From assembly GCA_039679375.1 (NCBI GenBank), contig JBDKVA010000212.1:4271-68270 (forward strand): 64,000 bases of DNA. Direction: 5' to 3'. Below, piece after piece: positions 8,561 through 18,183 of the stretch (position 1 is the stretch's first letter; each line of letters starts with the position of its first letter). Made by a program: the position numbers and the translations under genes. Below the pieces are notes generated by a model. The model was given only the letters and a program-made list of their open reading frames with translations. It searched no databases and was not told the DNA's origin. Source of the DNA: JBDKVA01 sp039679375. Its GTDB lineage: Bacteria; Bacillota; Clostridia; Acetivibrionales; DTU013.

Positions 8561-9547
8561 TTATTCATGGTATGATTGCTTCATAATATTTTCCGATATA
8601 TTGGTAAACAGCGGGCTGACCGATTCTTTGTTGTGGATGCGTATCAGAGCTTGTGCAAATAGCGGCGCAACTGATACTTTCCTTATCTTTTTTGAATCCG
8701 CAATATTATCATTTGTCACCGAATCCGTAGCGATCAACAGATCGACAGGGCTCTCTTCGATCTTCCTGACTCCTTCCCTGGATAACAGCAGGTGCGAAAG
8801 ACATGCAATGACTTTTGCCGCTCCACGCTTTTTGAGTTCATGCGCCAGCTCGATCAAAGTGCCTCCGCTCAGGCTGAAATCGTCTGTGATCAGCGCTGTT
8901 TTGCCGCTGACGCCACCGATGATCTCAAGTATTTCCGCTTTCTCATCATGCGCCTTTCTCGTTTTGTCACCGATGGCAATGGAGGCATCCAAATAGCCGG
9001 CATACTTCCTGGCTTGCTTGACAAACCCCGCATCCGGCGACACAACGACCAGATTGTCAATATTGAGTTTTTTAATGTATTCACATAAAACCGGAAGAGC
9101 ATGCAAATGGTCCACCGGCTTTTTGAAAAAGCCCTGTACCTGCGGGCTGTGCAGATCCATCGTTACGACCCTGTCGATACCGGCAAGCTCCATACATTCG
9201 GCACATACCCGTGCGCGGATGGACACCCTCGGCTCATCCTTCTTGTCAGCCTTTGCATAGCTGAAATAGGGCATGATCGCCGTAACGGAATTTGCACTGG
9301 CCCGTTTAAACGCATCCGCCCAGAACAGGATCTCGACGAATTCGTCATTCGGGTTCAGACCTATGGGCTGTACCAGATATACATCCGTTCCCCTGACCGT
9401 TTCGCAGGCCTTCACATACGTATTCCCTTCGGAAAAGGTTATGACCTCGGACCTGGACAGACTTCCGCCAAAATAGCTGCACATATCTTCTGCAAATTTT
9501 TTACCGGTACTCCCTGCAAAAATTTTCGCTCCATGTAAAGTCGTCAT
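8561..9547 (-). CDS. divergent ribose-phosphate pyrophosphokinase (PRPP synthetase) paralogue
   Basis: 328 residues with the two-lobed phosphoribosyltransferase layout of Prs, which makes PRPP from ribose 5-phosphate and ATP. Conserved: PYFSYAKADKKDEPRVSI (93-110), MDLHSPQVQGFF with His133, and VVVSPDAGFVKQAR (167-180). Two active-site segments differ from the classical enzyme: the catalytic flexible loop reads DKTRKAHDEKAE instead of the usual DKRRP type, and the PRPP loop is TDDFSLSGGT (221-230) where most enzymes have DDMIDTAGT-like sequence. It is probably a second, specialised Prs rather than the main one. GGGGTGG lies just before the ATG. The gene is monocistronic or coupled to the rhomboid-like gene 43 bases downstream. 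Confidence 0.85.
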   Translation of the reverse strand: MTTLHGAKIFAGSTGKKFAEDMCSYFGGSLSRSEVITFSEGNTYVKACETVRGTDVYLVQPIGLNPNDEFVEILFWADAFKRASANSVTAIMPYFSYAKADKKDEPRVSIRARVCAECMELAGIDRVVTMDLHSPQVQGFFKKPVDHLHALPVLCEYIKKLNIDNLVVVSPDAGFVKQARKYAGYLDASIAIGDKTRKAHDEKAEILEIIGGVSGKTALITDDFSLSGGTLIELAHELKKRGAAKVIACLSHLLLSREGVRKIEESPVDLLIATDSVTNDNIADSKKIRKVSVAPLFAQALIRIHNKESVSPLFTNISENIMKQSYHE

Positions 9548-9855
9548 AATTCCACCCCAAATCTGTTTACAAATTCATCCGCCATGAGACACGCTGCCTG
9601 ACAAATGCCTGATGTCAATACCCTTCTTCGATTATACCACGCAACGCACCCTCATTTTATCATAAACTGACACATGATTACCACAGTTTGTACCGAAAAT
9701 TACCAGCCTATTTATTGCAAAAAGATACAAAAAGTGTACAGGCCATGGCTGAATTTTCGTCATAAAAAGCATTATTACATCAAAAAGCAAATGAGGATTG
9801 GCGCATGGCAGGCCATGAAGATCATTATGAAGACACTGCGAAAATTTTTCTATAG
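9548..9855. other. intergenic stretch of about 300 bases
   Basis: Holds the probable minus-strand promoter of the PRPP synthetase gene (9631-9639) and otherwise A/T-rich sequence. A 78-codon plus-strand frame (9674-9910) crosses it but runs through the terminator and into the end of the next gene, so I do not accept it. Confidence 0.4.
9631..9639 (-). promoter_or_regulatory. extended -10 promoter of the PRPP synthetase paralogue
   Basis: On the minus strand TGGTATAAT, an extended -10 element (TGn-TATAAT), about 85 bases before the start codon. No good -35 hexamer is visible, which is common for extended -10 promoters. Confidence 0.45.
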
Positions 9856-9856
9856 A

Positions 9857-9887
9857 AAAGCACTTGCGATCCTTCCGCAGGTGCTTT
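9857..9887 (-). terminator. terminator of the Tad-linked operon
   Basis: An 11-bp stem (9858-9868 with 9876-9886, one G-T pair) directly after the stop of the giant secreted protein, followed on the minus strand by TTTTC. It is the only strong terminator between the promoter at 22328 and this point. Confidence 0.8.
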
Positions 9888-9888
9888 C

Positions 9889-12800
9889 TTACTCCTTCGG
9901 CTGGATATAGGTCAGGTCGTATATGTTCCCTGTTATTTCGATATCGTCAATGACATATTGAGCCGTATTGTTGCCCTTATAGGCTGTAACAGTCATTTTA
10001 TAGGGCTGTCTCAGCTTGTTGTTCTCCCAGTCCTTCGTTGACGGAGCCAAAGGCAGATGATACTCCCAATATACGTGGTTGCCGGATACGGGGAATGTAG
10101 CATTTGCAGGAAAGTCCACACGGTATCCGAAATAATCCTTTTCATAATCATAGCTTTGTCCATTGGGATCCGTATAGGTCATCGCCTCCAGTTCCGGACT
10201 GAAACGGACTGTTACACGTTCCGGATCGCCGATTGTTGTGATATCGATTTTCAAACATTCCAACGATAAAAACCTATGCGGTTCGTTCGTCATATTCTTT
10301 TCAAAAATATCGGTCTGTCCGCGCCAGTGGTTCCAGTAGCCATTCAGGCTTACATTGGAAATGCCGAGGTTGGTAAGCCTGAAAGCCATATCTCTGCTCT
10401 GGTTGCTGCCGTTTGGCGCGATTGCCGTAAAACGGGCAACGTAATCGCCGTCCGGAACATTGCCAGGTATGGTCAGGCTTCCTGTCCAATCCTTGCCCCC
10501 ACTTCCCGCTGCTCCCGCGCCTGCACCTCCTCCTGCCGCTGCTGTAAGGTCGTATGTCCTTTCGTAAGCAGTTCCCTGAAACAGCGTTGCGCTTACCGTA
10601 CTAGCATATTTCGACGTCTGAGCGGTTGCCGCTGCAACCGTGTCACCCGTTACTTCCGATGGCATGACCGGCTCCAGGTTCAGGGGTGTTGACACATTGA
10701 TGGTAAAGCTTTTTGTAGCCGTCCTGTTATAGTCGCCCATTGCCGTAATCCTGAATTCATAGGCACGATCAGGCAAGGAAGCCGGTATTTGATATATAAC
10801 ATTGTTCCACTGAATATCATTCCCTGATTTAACGCCGGTTGTTTCACTGAAGTTCACATCCTTAACAGGAGATACCCTCGTACCGCTTCTATATAGCGCC
10901 ATCTCAAGGCCCACATTATACGGGTACCGGGTCCACAGGTCAAAGGCCTCCAGGCTTTCCGATGCTGGTATACTTGCAAGGCTGAACCTGTTGTCCAGCG
11001 CACGCAGCGATGCGTTGAACTGCATGGACGGCGCCGAATCGAGCGAGAAATTCAGGATAAGCGGATCAGACCAGGCTCCTTCCGGATCCTTGACAAAATA
11101 ATGCAGTTCATAATTACCGGGCGCAAGCTTGTCAGGTATGTTGTAACAGAACTCGCCTCCCGCTTGCCTGTACATGATTTTTCTTTCTATAATGCCCTTA
11201 TCCTCCCTATTGTATTGATGATCCGGGTCATAGGAGTTATCCACCCAGGTGGTTCTATATACGTTATCCGCCGGATCAAAGTCCCAATCCAGTGCAGCTA
11301 GCGCCAGCGGCTTGCGGTGAGCGTAAATGTTGATGAAAGGCGTCCCCGAATACCGGGAAAAGCTGCTGAAGGCCGGATCGGCAGAGGGTACATCCTTCAC
11401 CCGCCTGTATATCGTGTATTTCCCAGGCTTGTTTATTTTATTTATGAGTGTTTCCACCCATCCCGACTCATCGGAATATCCCTCAACTGCAAAGGTTTCT
11501 CTGCCGCTTCCATTGTCAAAGTAATCCGTATCCTGCACATACAACAGCTTCTTCTCTGTCAGCCTATCATTTTCCTCATCAAAATCAGACACATTCAATT
11601 TAATGTTATCCGTTCCCGCAAGTACATAATATTCCTCTGCAGTACCTCCATTTGACATGCTATCAAGAGCCGACTGCACTAATTTATCGACTGGCCTGTC
11701 GTTCAGGATAAAATATTGTGCGGCAATCTGGTTTTTTGCGCTGTCAGGGCTAATCAATATCAGCTTCGCATCCGCTTTTGAAAGCACAGTCTTCAGATCA
11801 AGCAGTCCATTGATATTTCCATCGGTTATATATATCACATATTTCGAAGACGTCGGACGGAACGGATCTGCATAAGGCTGCCGCACATCTTTCTTTATGG
11901 TACCGCTGTAATAGCCAGTATAATCATCATGCCACACCATTCTGGGCACCCATGCACTGACGGTCCTTGATACAGTTCCGCTGTAATAACCGGTATATGT
12001 CCTCCTTCTGGTATATGTGGCGCCTATTCGCGCTTTTCCCGATGGATATCCCGTATCGCTGTCTTCAGTAAAACCAACCTTCGACAGTGTTCCCGTGAAA
12101 CCGCCTTCATTATATTGCAGGGTTGGCTGATCCGATTTGCTGGAACTAATCTGCTGCCAGCCTGTACCGGTATAAACGTATACATTTTCAGCCCAGCCGC
12201 TTTGAGTCCCTGTAACTGTTTTACTCTCAAGCCTGGATTCATAACCGCCTTCATCGGTTTGGTATGAATTATTCGATACACTTGTCCTGTTCAATACTCC
12301 AAAATAGCCGTTACTTGCATATTCCGCAGTCCCGGATGGATAGCTCGCTCCGGTATGCACGGCAGTACTGGCGGGCTGTGTGTAAGTATAGGTATGCATG
12401 TCCCATACCTCTACGTCGGATTGGATATTAGCCGATCTCAGATAATTATTGAACTCAAGCCGGTTGTCCCGAATATATTTCACCTTGTCGTTTTCAAGAT
12501 TTGGATCCAGCATGATAAAAGTGTCGACCTGCGGCCTATTTATGGGTATCTCCGCATACAAGCCTGCCATGGGTTGCAGATTATCCACAAGAATTTCCCT
12601 CTCAACCGTCCTGGATACCTTGTCTTCTGCCGTAATGAATTCGTTGATTGTTTCCTCGCCGAAGCTTTCCTCTATGGTATTTAGAAACTTGTAGCGTCCA
12701 AGACCTTCGGGCTTGAATACCGGGAAGCCCTTGCTGCCGTCGTATGTTTTGATCAGCTTATCATATTTACCGTCATTATTGCTGTCATACCACAGCTCAA

Positions 12801-14736
12801 TGGTATTCCTGCTTATCTTGTCATTGTCCGTACTGGCAGCATTGTAATTCCATGCGCTTACCGTCTCGATTCTTGATACGACGGAATTATCCAGATCGAT
12901 CTCCAGTGCCGGCTGATAATCCGCAAAAATCTCAAAAGTGAATATGTACGGATCTGAAACACGCCCGATCGAATTTGTTACCGTAAGTTCAATCTCATAA
13001 GAACCCGGTCTTTTGAAGAGCAGGTTTTTTGTCTTATTATTTATATCCTGCATCCTTATTGAAGAAGGATCACCGCTGACCGCTTTGACCTTCCATGAAC
13101 AGGAGGTAATGGGATAGGCGTCGGTTACGATCTTTACATTGCCTATACCGGAATTATCCGCGACCGTCAGTTTCCTGTTTTGTTTGAAGGCACCGGAAAT
13201 ACTGAACTGCGCATTGGGTTTTGTGCTGTAAATATATGCCCAGGCTGTATGGAACGCCTCTTTCCCTTCCTTGTCCGTGTAGTATATATCAATCTTCTTA
13301 AGCCCTTCTTCACCAATGCCAAAAATATAATTGCCGCTGAAAAAGGATTCATCATCCACTTCAGCCCCGTTTATATAAACCTTTCTGCTTGATATACCTT
13401 TCATATCGGTATTGTCGCTCGACTCAAACCTGATTATGTCGAAACCTGTTTGCGGAATAACGCACTTTGGCTCCATCAGAAATGGTATCTTTTTTTCCGG
13501 TTCCGATATTGTTATGCTGAAGCTGGCACTGCCCCGGTTGCTGCCCTCATCGAACTGGTCGTCAAAATAAATACAGCGCGCCACTGCCAGAAATCCCTTC
13601 GCACTTCCCTTCAAAGATTTAATCTGGGCCTTGGTCATTGTGACGGTAAATACGGCTTTTGCCATGTTGTCGTATATCTGCACATCCTCTGCACCGGCCT
13701 CCCTGCCGTCGAGTGAAATAGTCCAGATGCTTCTGTCCTCTCTGGTGTAATATACGGCTCTGGCTACCGGGTCCTTCATATGTTCTTCATCTTTCAGCCT
13801 GGCTGTTACCTCCACTTTCAAATCCAGCGTCTGCGTCTCAAAACCGGCCGGATTGTCCTTACCGTAGTCGATGAATTCAAGGTCCTCTTCATTGAGCACC
13901 CTAACCGCAACCTCAACCGGTGTGTGTTCCTTCTGGTATTTGTTTATGGTGAAGGCCATATACCAGAGGCCTCTTGACGGGGTAAGCCGGAACATGCGCC
14001 CCTCGCCGTTGAACTTGGCAGAAGGCGCCGATTGAACGTTGATGAAGTTGTGAAAATCCCAGGTGCCGTCCGGCTTTTGTCCCGGGGCTTTGTCATTTAC
14101 ACTTGTGTCCTTAACACCATTTTTTATTTTGAATGCAGTCATGCCATTGTTGATCCATTCACGGGTTTTTTGTTGGATATGTGATTTATTTATTAATGCC
14201 GCTTCTGTATAACGACTTACCTTCATGAATGGTTCACCTTTAAATGTATCTCTTACATAATCACTATCCCAGTAATGATAAATCCATGGTCGTTCCTCCA
14301 ACGACAATGCGCAGTTTCCATCATAGGGGAAATTGGTATTGGCATACAGGTTTCCATCGATCGTATACCCGTCATACCTGTATTCGCCGCGTTTCCTGCC
14401 CGACTTTTTGTAAAAGCCAATGCCGTTCGGATTTCGCGTATCCTCTTTGTAATTTATACGGATGCCGTTTTCCACATTTGCCTGTTCCGGTGTGCCATAT
14501 ACGACGATGCCTTTGCCGAACCATGTTCTATAATTGAACGGCCTGTTTTTGGCAGTCGGGATCGTCCCGTACGGCAACCCCGAAAGCTCACTGAACAGAT
14601 CGGGATTGTCATTATAGGTCTCCCATCTGCAGCTGCTTTCATAATACTTTGTATTGTTTGCATTGGCAGATACAAAATTGGACAATAGCAATGCCAGGAC
14701 TATCATCGTAATGATAACTCTCAAACGTCTCTTCAT
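9889..14736 (-). CDS. giant secreted surface protein with vWA-like fold interrupted by GYxGxL repeats
   Basis: 1615 residues with a signal peptide (MKRRLRVIITMIVLALLLSN) and no membrane anchor at the C-terminus. The middle contains PKD/Ig-like beta-sandwich segments. At about 735 begins a Rossmann/vWA-like strand (VDTFIMLDPNLEND), and its later strands appear only at about 960-990 (KYVIYITDGN, AKLILISPDS). Between them lie four short repeats of the type GY-x-G-T-[LV]: about 809, 878, 917 and 941. More beta-sandwich units follow, with a Gly/Ala-rich linker near 1405. GAGG is 8 bases before the ATG. It is the last gene of the Tad unit, 52 bases after the SLH gene. I infer an adhesin or pilus-associated surface protein; no enzymatic motif is visible. 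Confidence 0.8.
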   Translation of the reverse strand: MKRRLRVIITMIVLALLLSNFVSANANNTKYYESSCRWETYNDNPDLFSELSGLPYGTIPTAKNRPFNYRTWFGKGIVVYGTPEQANVENGIRINYKEDTRNPNGIGFYKKSGRKRGEYRYDGYTIDGNLYANTNFPYDGNCALSLEERPWIYHYWDSDYVRDTFKGEPFMKVSRYTEAALINKSHIQQKTREWINNGMTAFKIKNGVKDTSVNDKAPGQKPDGTWDFHNFINVQSAPSAKFNGEGRMFRLTPSRGLWYMAFTINKYQKEHTPVEVAVRVLNEEDLEFIDYGKDNPAGFETQTLDLKVEVTARLKDEEHMKDPVARAVYYTREDRSIWTISLDGREAGAEDVQIYDNMAKAVFTVTMTKAQIKSLKGSAKGFLAVARCIYFDDQFDEGSNRGSASFSITISEPEKKIPFLMEPKCVIPQTGFDIIRFESSDNTDMKGISSRKVYINGAEVDDESFFSGNYIFGIGEEGLKKIDIYYTDKEGKEAFHTAWAYIYSTKPNAQFSISGAFKQNRKLTVADNSGIGNVKIVTDAYPITSCSWKVKAVSGDPSSIRMQDINNKTKNLLFKRPGSYEIELTVTNSIGRVSDPYIFTFEIFADYQPALEIDLDNSVVSRIETVSAWNYNAASTDNDKISRNTIELWYDSNNDGKYDKLIKTYDGSKGFPVFKPEGLGRYKFLNTIEESFGEETINEFITAEDKVSRTVEREILVDNLQPMAGLYAEIPINRPQVDTFIMLDPNLENDKVKYIRDNRLEFNNYLRSANIQSDVEVWDMHTYTYTQPASTAVHTGASYPSGTAEYASNGYFGVLNRTSVSNNSYQTDEGGYESRLESKTVTGTQSGWAENVYVYTGTGWQQISSSKSDQPTLQYNEGGFTGTLSKVGFTEDSDTGYPSGKARIGATYTRRRTYTGYYSGTVSRTVSAWVPRMVWHDDYTGYYSGTIKKDVRQPYADPFRPTSSKYVIYITDGNINGLLDLKTVLSKADAKLILISPDSAKNQIAAQYFILNDRPVDKLVQSALDSMSNGGTAEEYYVLAGTDNIKLNVSDFDEENDRLTEKKLLYVQDTDYFDNGSGRETFAVEGYSDESGWVETLINKINKPGKYTIYRRVKDVPSADPAFSSFSRYSGTPFINIYAHRKPLALAALDWDFDPADNVYRTTWVDNSYDPDHQYNREDKGIIERKIMYRQAGGEFCYNIPDKLAPGNYELHYFVKDPEGAWSDPLILNFSLDSAPSMQFNASLRALDNRFSLASIPASESLEAFDLWTRYPYNVGLEMALYRSGTRVSPVKDVNFSETTGVKSGNDIQWNNVIYQIPASLPDRAYEFRITAMGDYNRTATKSFTINVSTPLNLEPVMPSEVTGDTVAAATAQTSKYASTVSATLFQGTAYERTYDLTAAAGGGAGAGAAGSGGKDWTGSLTIPGNVPDGDYVARFTAIAPNGSNQSRDMAFRLTNLGISNVSLNGYWNHWRGQTDIFEKNMTNEPHRFLSLECLKIDITTIGDPERVTVRFSPELEAMTYTDPNGQSYDYEKDYFGYRVDFPANATFPVSGNHVYWEYHLPLAPSTKDWENNKLRQPYKMTVTAYKGNNTAQYVIDDIEITGNIYDLTYIQPKE

Positions 14737-14788
14737 TTTGATTACCTCATTTTAATCTTAAATGGCAGAAGTATTTAAAGCTTTTTAC

Positions 14789-16204
14789 TTATGGCTGGCT
14801 GTGAATTGTTAATGAAAACCCGTTATCTCCGCCAATTTTATAAAAGAACATCAACCGCTGATTATATGTTATCTTTTCTGTCCGATGCTCCTGGTCACCT
14901 TCTATCGCATAATCAAGATACCTGTCAAACTCAGCCATCGCTTTATCGACATCCTGTTCAAACCAGAATTCGAACATCTCATATATCACATCTCTATGAA
15001 GATTTTTAACAGCAGCTGCATCATATAGTGTAATATCATATGGATCTTCCATTAGCTGTATATCGTTTATTGTTTCTAAATTTAAAGCCATTTGCATTGT
15101 CAGTATGCTTTCTTTATCATATACTTCCTTACTTTCATAAAATGTATAGTAGATCAAATGTCCGCTATCGCTAAACCCGGTACAAACATACCCCTTGCTC
15201 ATTGGCCATGCGGTCTTGAAAGCATTGGCCGCATCAATGACCTCCATCTTTGGCGGGGGATATGCTGTTGCCACTATACCGTCCGGGTTGGCGCAGGTAT
15301 ACACCTCGTTCTCGGCCGGTTTAAAGGGAACTCTTGACGGATTCTCCAGGAGCCGGATAACGATCGTGGCAGCTTCTGCCCTTGTAAGCGTGTTTCCCGG
15401 CATAAACATTCCGTTTGAGCCCTGTATCAGCCCAATTTCATAGGAATGCAGCACAAACTGCTTATTTTCATCTTTTATCTTTGAATAGTCCATAATCTTC
15501 GAACGCACCAGATTATCCGGATTGTTGTACGGATCTCCGTAAGGAAGCTCCTCCTTCATCAACGCGGCCTTCACGATGATCCTTGCCGCTTCCTCCCTTG
15601 TAATGGCTCGTCTATAGTCATTAAATTCCTTTTGCGCAATCAGCTTTTCCTCTATAGCCGTATCAATGTAATTCTGCGCCCAATATTTCGGGTCCTGTAC
15701 CAGTTTGAAGCCCAGTGCCCTCACAGTCATCTTCAGAAATTCATCTACCTGAACCGGATTTTCCGGTAAAAAAGCACCGTTCATACCTGCGATGATTTCA
15801 AGGCACGTCAGCTTGCCAACCTCCTGCCTGCCCCAGTGAACACCCATATCACTATATGAGTTAAATGCAGAAGTGATCTCCTCCTGTGTGAGCGCCGCGA
15901 GTTTTTCCTGCAGCGGTTTCACTCTATAGGCCGCCTCGTTCTCCTGCGCTCCTGCGCCGCTCCCTGAACTGCCGTCTGATACCGCCGCAGCCGCGTCAGC
16001 TTCCTTCCCGGTCTCGCCTGAAGCTGCCAGATTGACTATCACTGCCGATCCTGCCGGTATCACGGAAGTTTCCGGTGATCCTGCTTCTGCTGTTGCACCC
16101 ATTGGTAAATAACTCACGGTGATAGCCAGAATGACGACCGGCAGCAATACCTCAAGCCGGTTCCTGAATAATTTCACTCCTTGCAGGGTATTCCTTTTCA
16201 GCAA
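14789..16204 (-). CDS. SLH-domain surface protein of the Tad-linked operon
   Basis: Exported protein of 471 residues. After a signal sequence (PVVILAITVSYLPMGATAEA) and a low-complexity Ser/Gly/Ala stretch come three SLH-like units between about 100 and 300, the clearest being NGMFMPGNTLTRAEAATIVI, then an unassigned C-terminal domain of ~150 residues. SLH modules bind secondary wall polymers and anchor proteins to the Gram-positive cell surface. The frame opens at ATG 16219, but GGAGG (16213-16217) overlaps that codon and is 8 bases before TTG 16204, which I take as the start. It lies 27 bases after the FHA gene and 52 before the giant protein, suggesting that it tethers or guides that protein; this is inference. 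Confidence 0.88.
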   Translation of the reverse strand: MLKRNTLQGVKLFRNRLEVLLPVVILAITVSYLPMGATAEAGSPETSVIPAGSAVIVNLAASGETGKEADAAAAVSDGSSGSGAGAQENEAAYRVKPLQEKLAALTQEEITSAFNSYSDMGVHWGRQEVGKLTCLEIIAGMNGAFLPENPVQVDEFLKMTVRALGFKLVQDPKYWAQNYIDTAIEEKLIAQKEFNDYRRAITREEAARIIVKAALMKEELPYGDPYNNPDNLVRSKIMDYSKIKDENKQFVLHSYEIGLIQGSNGMFMPGNTLTRAEAATIVIRLLENPSRVPFKPAENEVYTCANPDGIVATAYPPPKMEVIDAANAFKTAWPMSKGYVCTGFSDSGHLIYYTFYESKEVYDKESILTMQMALNLETINDIQLMEDPYDITLYDAAAVKNLHRDVIYEMFEFWFEQDVDKAMAEFDRYLDYAIEGDQEHRTEKITYNQRLMFFYKIGGDNGFSLTIHSQP

Positions 16205-16231
16205 ATTACATTCCTCCATAACTCACTTAAT

Positions 16232-17821
16232 TCAACCATTTATAAATACAAACTCACTGTTTGCCAGCTGCAGTTTGTCATTGTTTTTCAATTCTATATC
16301 CTTATTGCTGTCTATCCGCTTATTGTTTACAAATGTACCATTTACAGAATTAAGATCTCTGACATAACAGGCGCCATTCCTGCAGATCATCTGGGCATGG
16401 AGCTTGCCAACGGCGTTATTCATCAACACATGGTCTACATATCCCGAAAGCCTGCCGATGATATAATCATCCTTATCGATATAGATATCTTCATCGCCGC
16501 TGTGGTTCCCCGTGCTTTTTAAAACGCGCACTCCTTTGGCATAACAGCCCAGCAGCTCCGTCTTGCAGGCAGTCTGGCCCGGTGCTTCCGTTGAATATGC
16601 TTCAAAAGCGGGCGCTTTTTCATCATCCCTGCCGCCGGGGTACGGATGTGCACATCCGAAAGCTCCGGGACGGTCTCTATCCGCAACTCTTTCCATAATC
16701 GTCTCTGCCTTGGGAATTGTCTCTGCCTTGGGAACAGGAACTTCTTTTATATTATCCTTTTGTTTCCCAGAGTCACTTGGCTCCCCGGCTTTATCAAAGC
16801 TATCCGTTCTCGCATCGTTCAGCTTTTTAAACAGAAACACCTCCGCTGCAAGGACAATCATTGCCACTGCGACATATGTTGCCAGAGGATCATCGCTCAT
16901 TCCGGCTAGAAAACCACGGTATAAATAGATGACGCTGCCCATGATAATTTGCGTAAGTACGGCCACTGCAGGGATCCATCCTGTTTTATTGACTTTTTTC
17001 ATTGTTTTGCTATATTTTACTTCTTTTTCTTCTTTTTTATTCCATACATTGGCTGTAATATCCTTCTTTTTTTCATCTTTTTTTACGCCAGGTATGCTTA
17101 GTTTCTTCTTAGCATTTTTAATCTCTTGCCTGATTTTTAAGCCGTTTAGGTCCTGCATACCCTTTATATCCTGCACATTATTCACATCGCTCATTTCATT
17201 CCACTGCTCCGCCATTTCCCCGACCTCCCGTTCCTGTCCATAAAGCAGTTCATTAAGCAGGATGATGAATTCCTTGTTATTGAATACATCACTTTTTGCA
17301 GAAGCAAGGATCCGCTGCACAAAATTTCCACTGTCAAATCCATTTACATTGAGATGACACAGCATCAGATCCGAAACGAATGCTGCCATCCGGACTCCGC
17401 CGCCCTCGTTCATGACAGCCGGTATGTATATAAGATCGGGTTCCAGCGTTTCCGGATTGATGTAAATGTACTCCGGATCAAAAATGAAATTGGAATCCGT
17501 GAGAAGGTATCCGCCAGCTTCATTGACAGCCGATGCAATGTACAACAGCATTTTCAGGAAAGCATCCCTGTTAAATTTATGCCTGTTCAGGTAAAAATTT
17601 AATGAAATCCTGGATGTAATATTGTAATAAAAGCAGGTAACGCTCTCTTTTCTGATCACATCCACAGGAATGACATGCCTAATGCGGTTGTGACCGAGCA
17701 TCAAAGCCTGATATTCCAACACCTCAGCATCGCATTTAATGACAAGAAAACTTGCCGCCGCATCATTTTCATATGAAAATTCCAATTTGCCTGATTGATT
17801 CGGTATTATTTGTGCCATCAC
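16232..17821 (-). CDS. DUF6382-like membrane protein with C-terminal FHA domain
   Basis: 529 residues. An N-terminal domain (~1-200) resembles the DUF6382 family found beside Tad genes in Clostridia. A charged linker precedes two membrane helices (about 295-345), and the last ~85 residues are an FHA domain: the IIGRLSGYVD loop, then KLHAQMI, then LNSVNGTFVNNKRI. FHA domains bind phosphothreonine peptides, which points to control by a Ser/Thr kinase, but no kinase gene lies in this locus. GTG 17821 (AAGGAG, 7 bases) and ATG 17818 (10 bases) are both possible starts. It lies between the Flp-like pilin and the SLH gene, so it is likely part of the apparatus at the inner side of the membrane. Confidence 0.85.
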   Translation of the reverse strand: MMAQIIPNQSGKLEFSYENDAAASFLVIKCDAEVLEYQALMLGHNRIRHVIPVDVIRKESVTCFYYNITSRISLNFYLNRHKFNRDAFLKMLLYIASAVNEAGGYLLTDSNFIFDPEYIYINPETLEPDLIYIPAVMNEGGGVRMAAFVSDLMLCHLNVNGFDSGNFVQRILASAKSDVFNNKEFIILLNELLYGQEREVGEMAEQWNEMSDVNNVQDIKGMQDLNGLKIRQEIKNAKKKLSIPGVKKDEKKKDITANVWNKKEEKEVKYSKTMKKVNKTGWIPAVAVLTQIIMGSVIYLYRGFLAGMSDDPLATYVAVAMIVLAAEVFLFKKLNDARTDSFDKAGEPSDSGKQKDNIKEVPVPKAETIPKAETIMERVADRDRPGAFGCAHPYPGGRDDEKAPAFEAYSTEAPGQTACKTELLGCYAKGVRVLKSTGNHSGDEDIYIDKDDYIIGRLSGYVDHVLMNNAVGKLHAQMICRNGACYVRDLNSVNGTFVNNKRIDSNKDIELKNNDKLQLANSEFVFING

Positions 17822-17937
17822 TGTGCCGCTCCTTCTATCATTTTACAAAAAACCCGGCAGCAGACGCCTGTCTTCACAAACATTATAGAGTTATTGCTGC
17901 TTGCAAAGCCATTCATCACGAAATCAGTCCATTCAAT

Positions 17938-18153
17938 TTAGTTGATTTTGTTGCCTTTGCGGATGTTGCCGCTGTCCACATCGCGGGTGATCGAGTCATC
18001 GGCGAAGACACTTTTCATAATATCCGTGACAAACTTGATGATGGCATCTCTGAAAATCAATGCAATTCCCACCAGGACCGCTATCAATACAACGATTTCC
18101 ACCGTGCCAAGGCCGTCCTCTTCCTTCAAAAAACTCTTTACCAGATTTGTCAT
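17938..18153 (-). CDS. Flp-like (type IVb) pilin
   Basis: 71 residues: a short charged leader ending EEDGLG, then a hydrophobic helix TVEIVVLIAVLVGIALIF and a polar C-terminus. The Gly / LGTVE arrangement, with Glu at +5 of the expected mature protein, is the class-IV prepilin cleavage pattern, so the product should be processed by a prepilin peptidase and assembled by the CpaF/TadB/TadC machine. AGGGGAG is 8 bases before ATG 18153; an in-frame GTG at 18162 overlaps that site and is rejected. The C-terminal ~25 residues (FADDSITRDVDSGNIRKGN) are longer than in many Flp pilins. No prepilin peptidase gene is in the window. Confidence 0.82.
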   Translation of the reverse strand: MTNLVKSFLKEEDGLGTVEIVVLIAVLVGIALIFRDAIIKFVTDIMKSVFADDSITRDVDSGNIRKGNKIN

Positions 18154-18183
18154 ACTACCCACTCCCCTAGAAATATTTTAGAA

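Noticed and set aside
9674..9910. 78-codon plus-strand frame
   Set aside because: It crosses a terminator and the end of the giant gene in antisense, and its codons and composition do not look coding.
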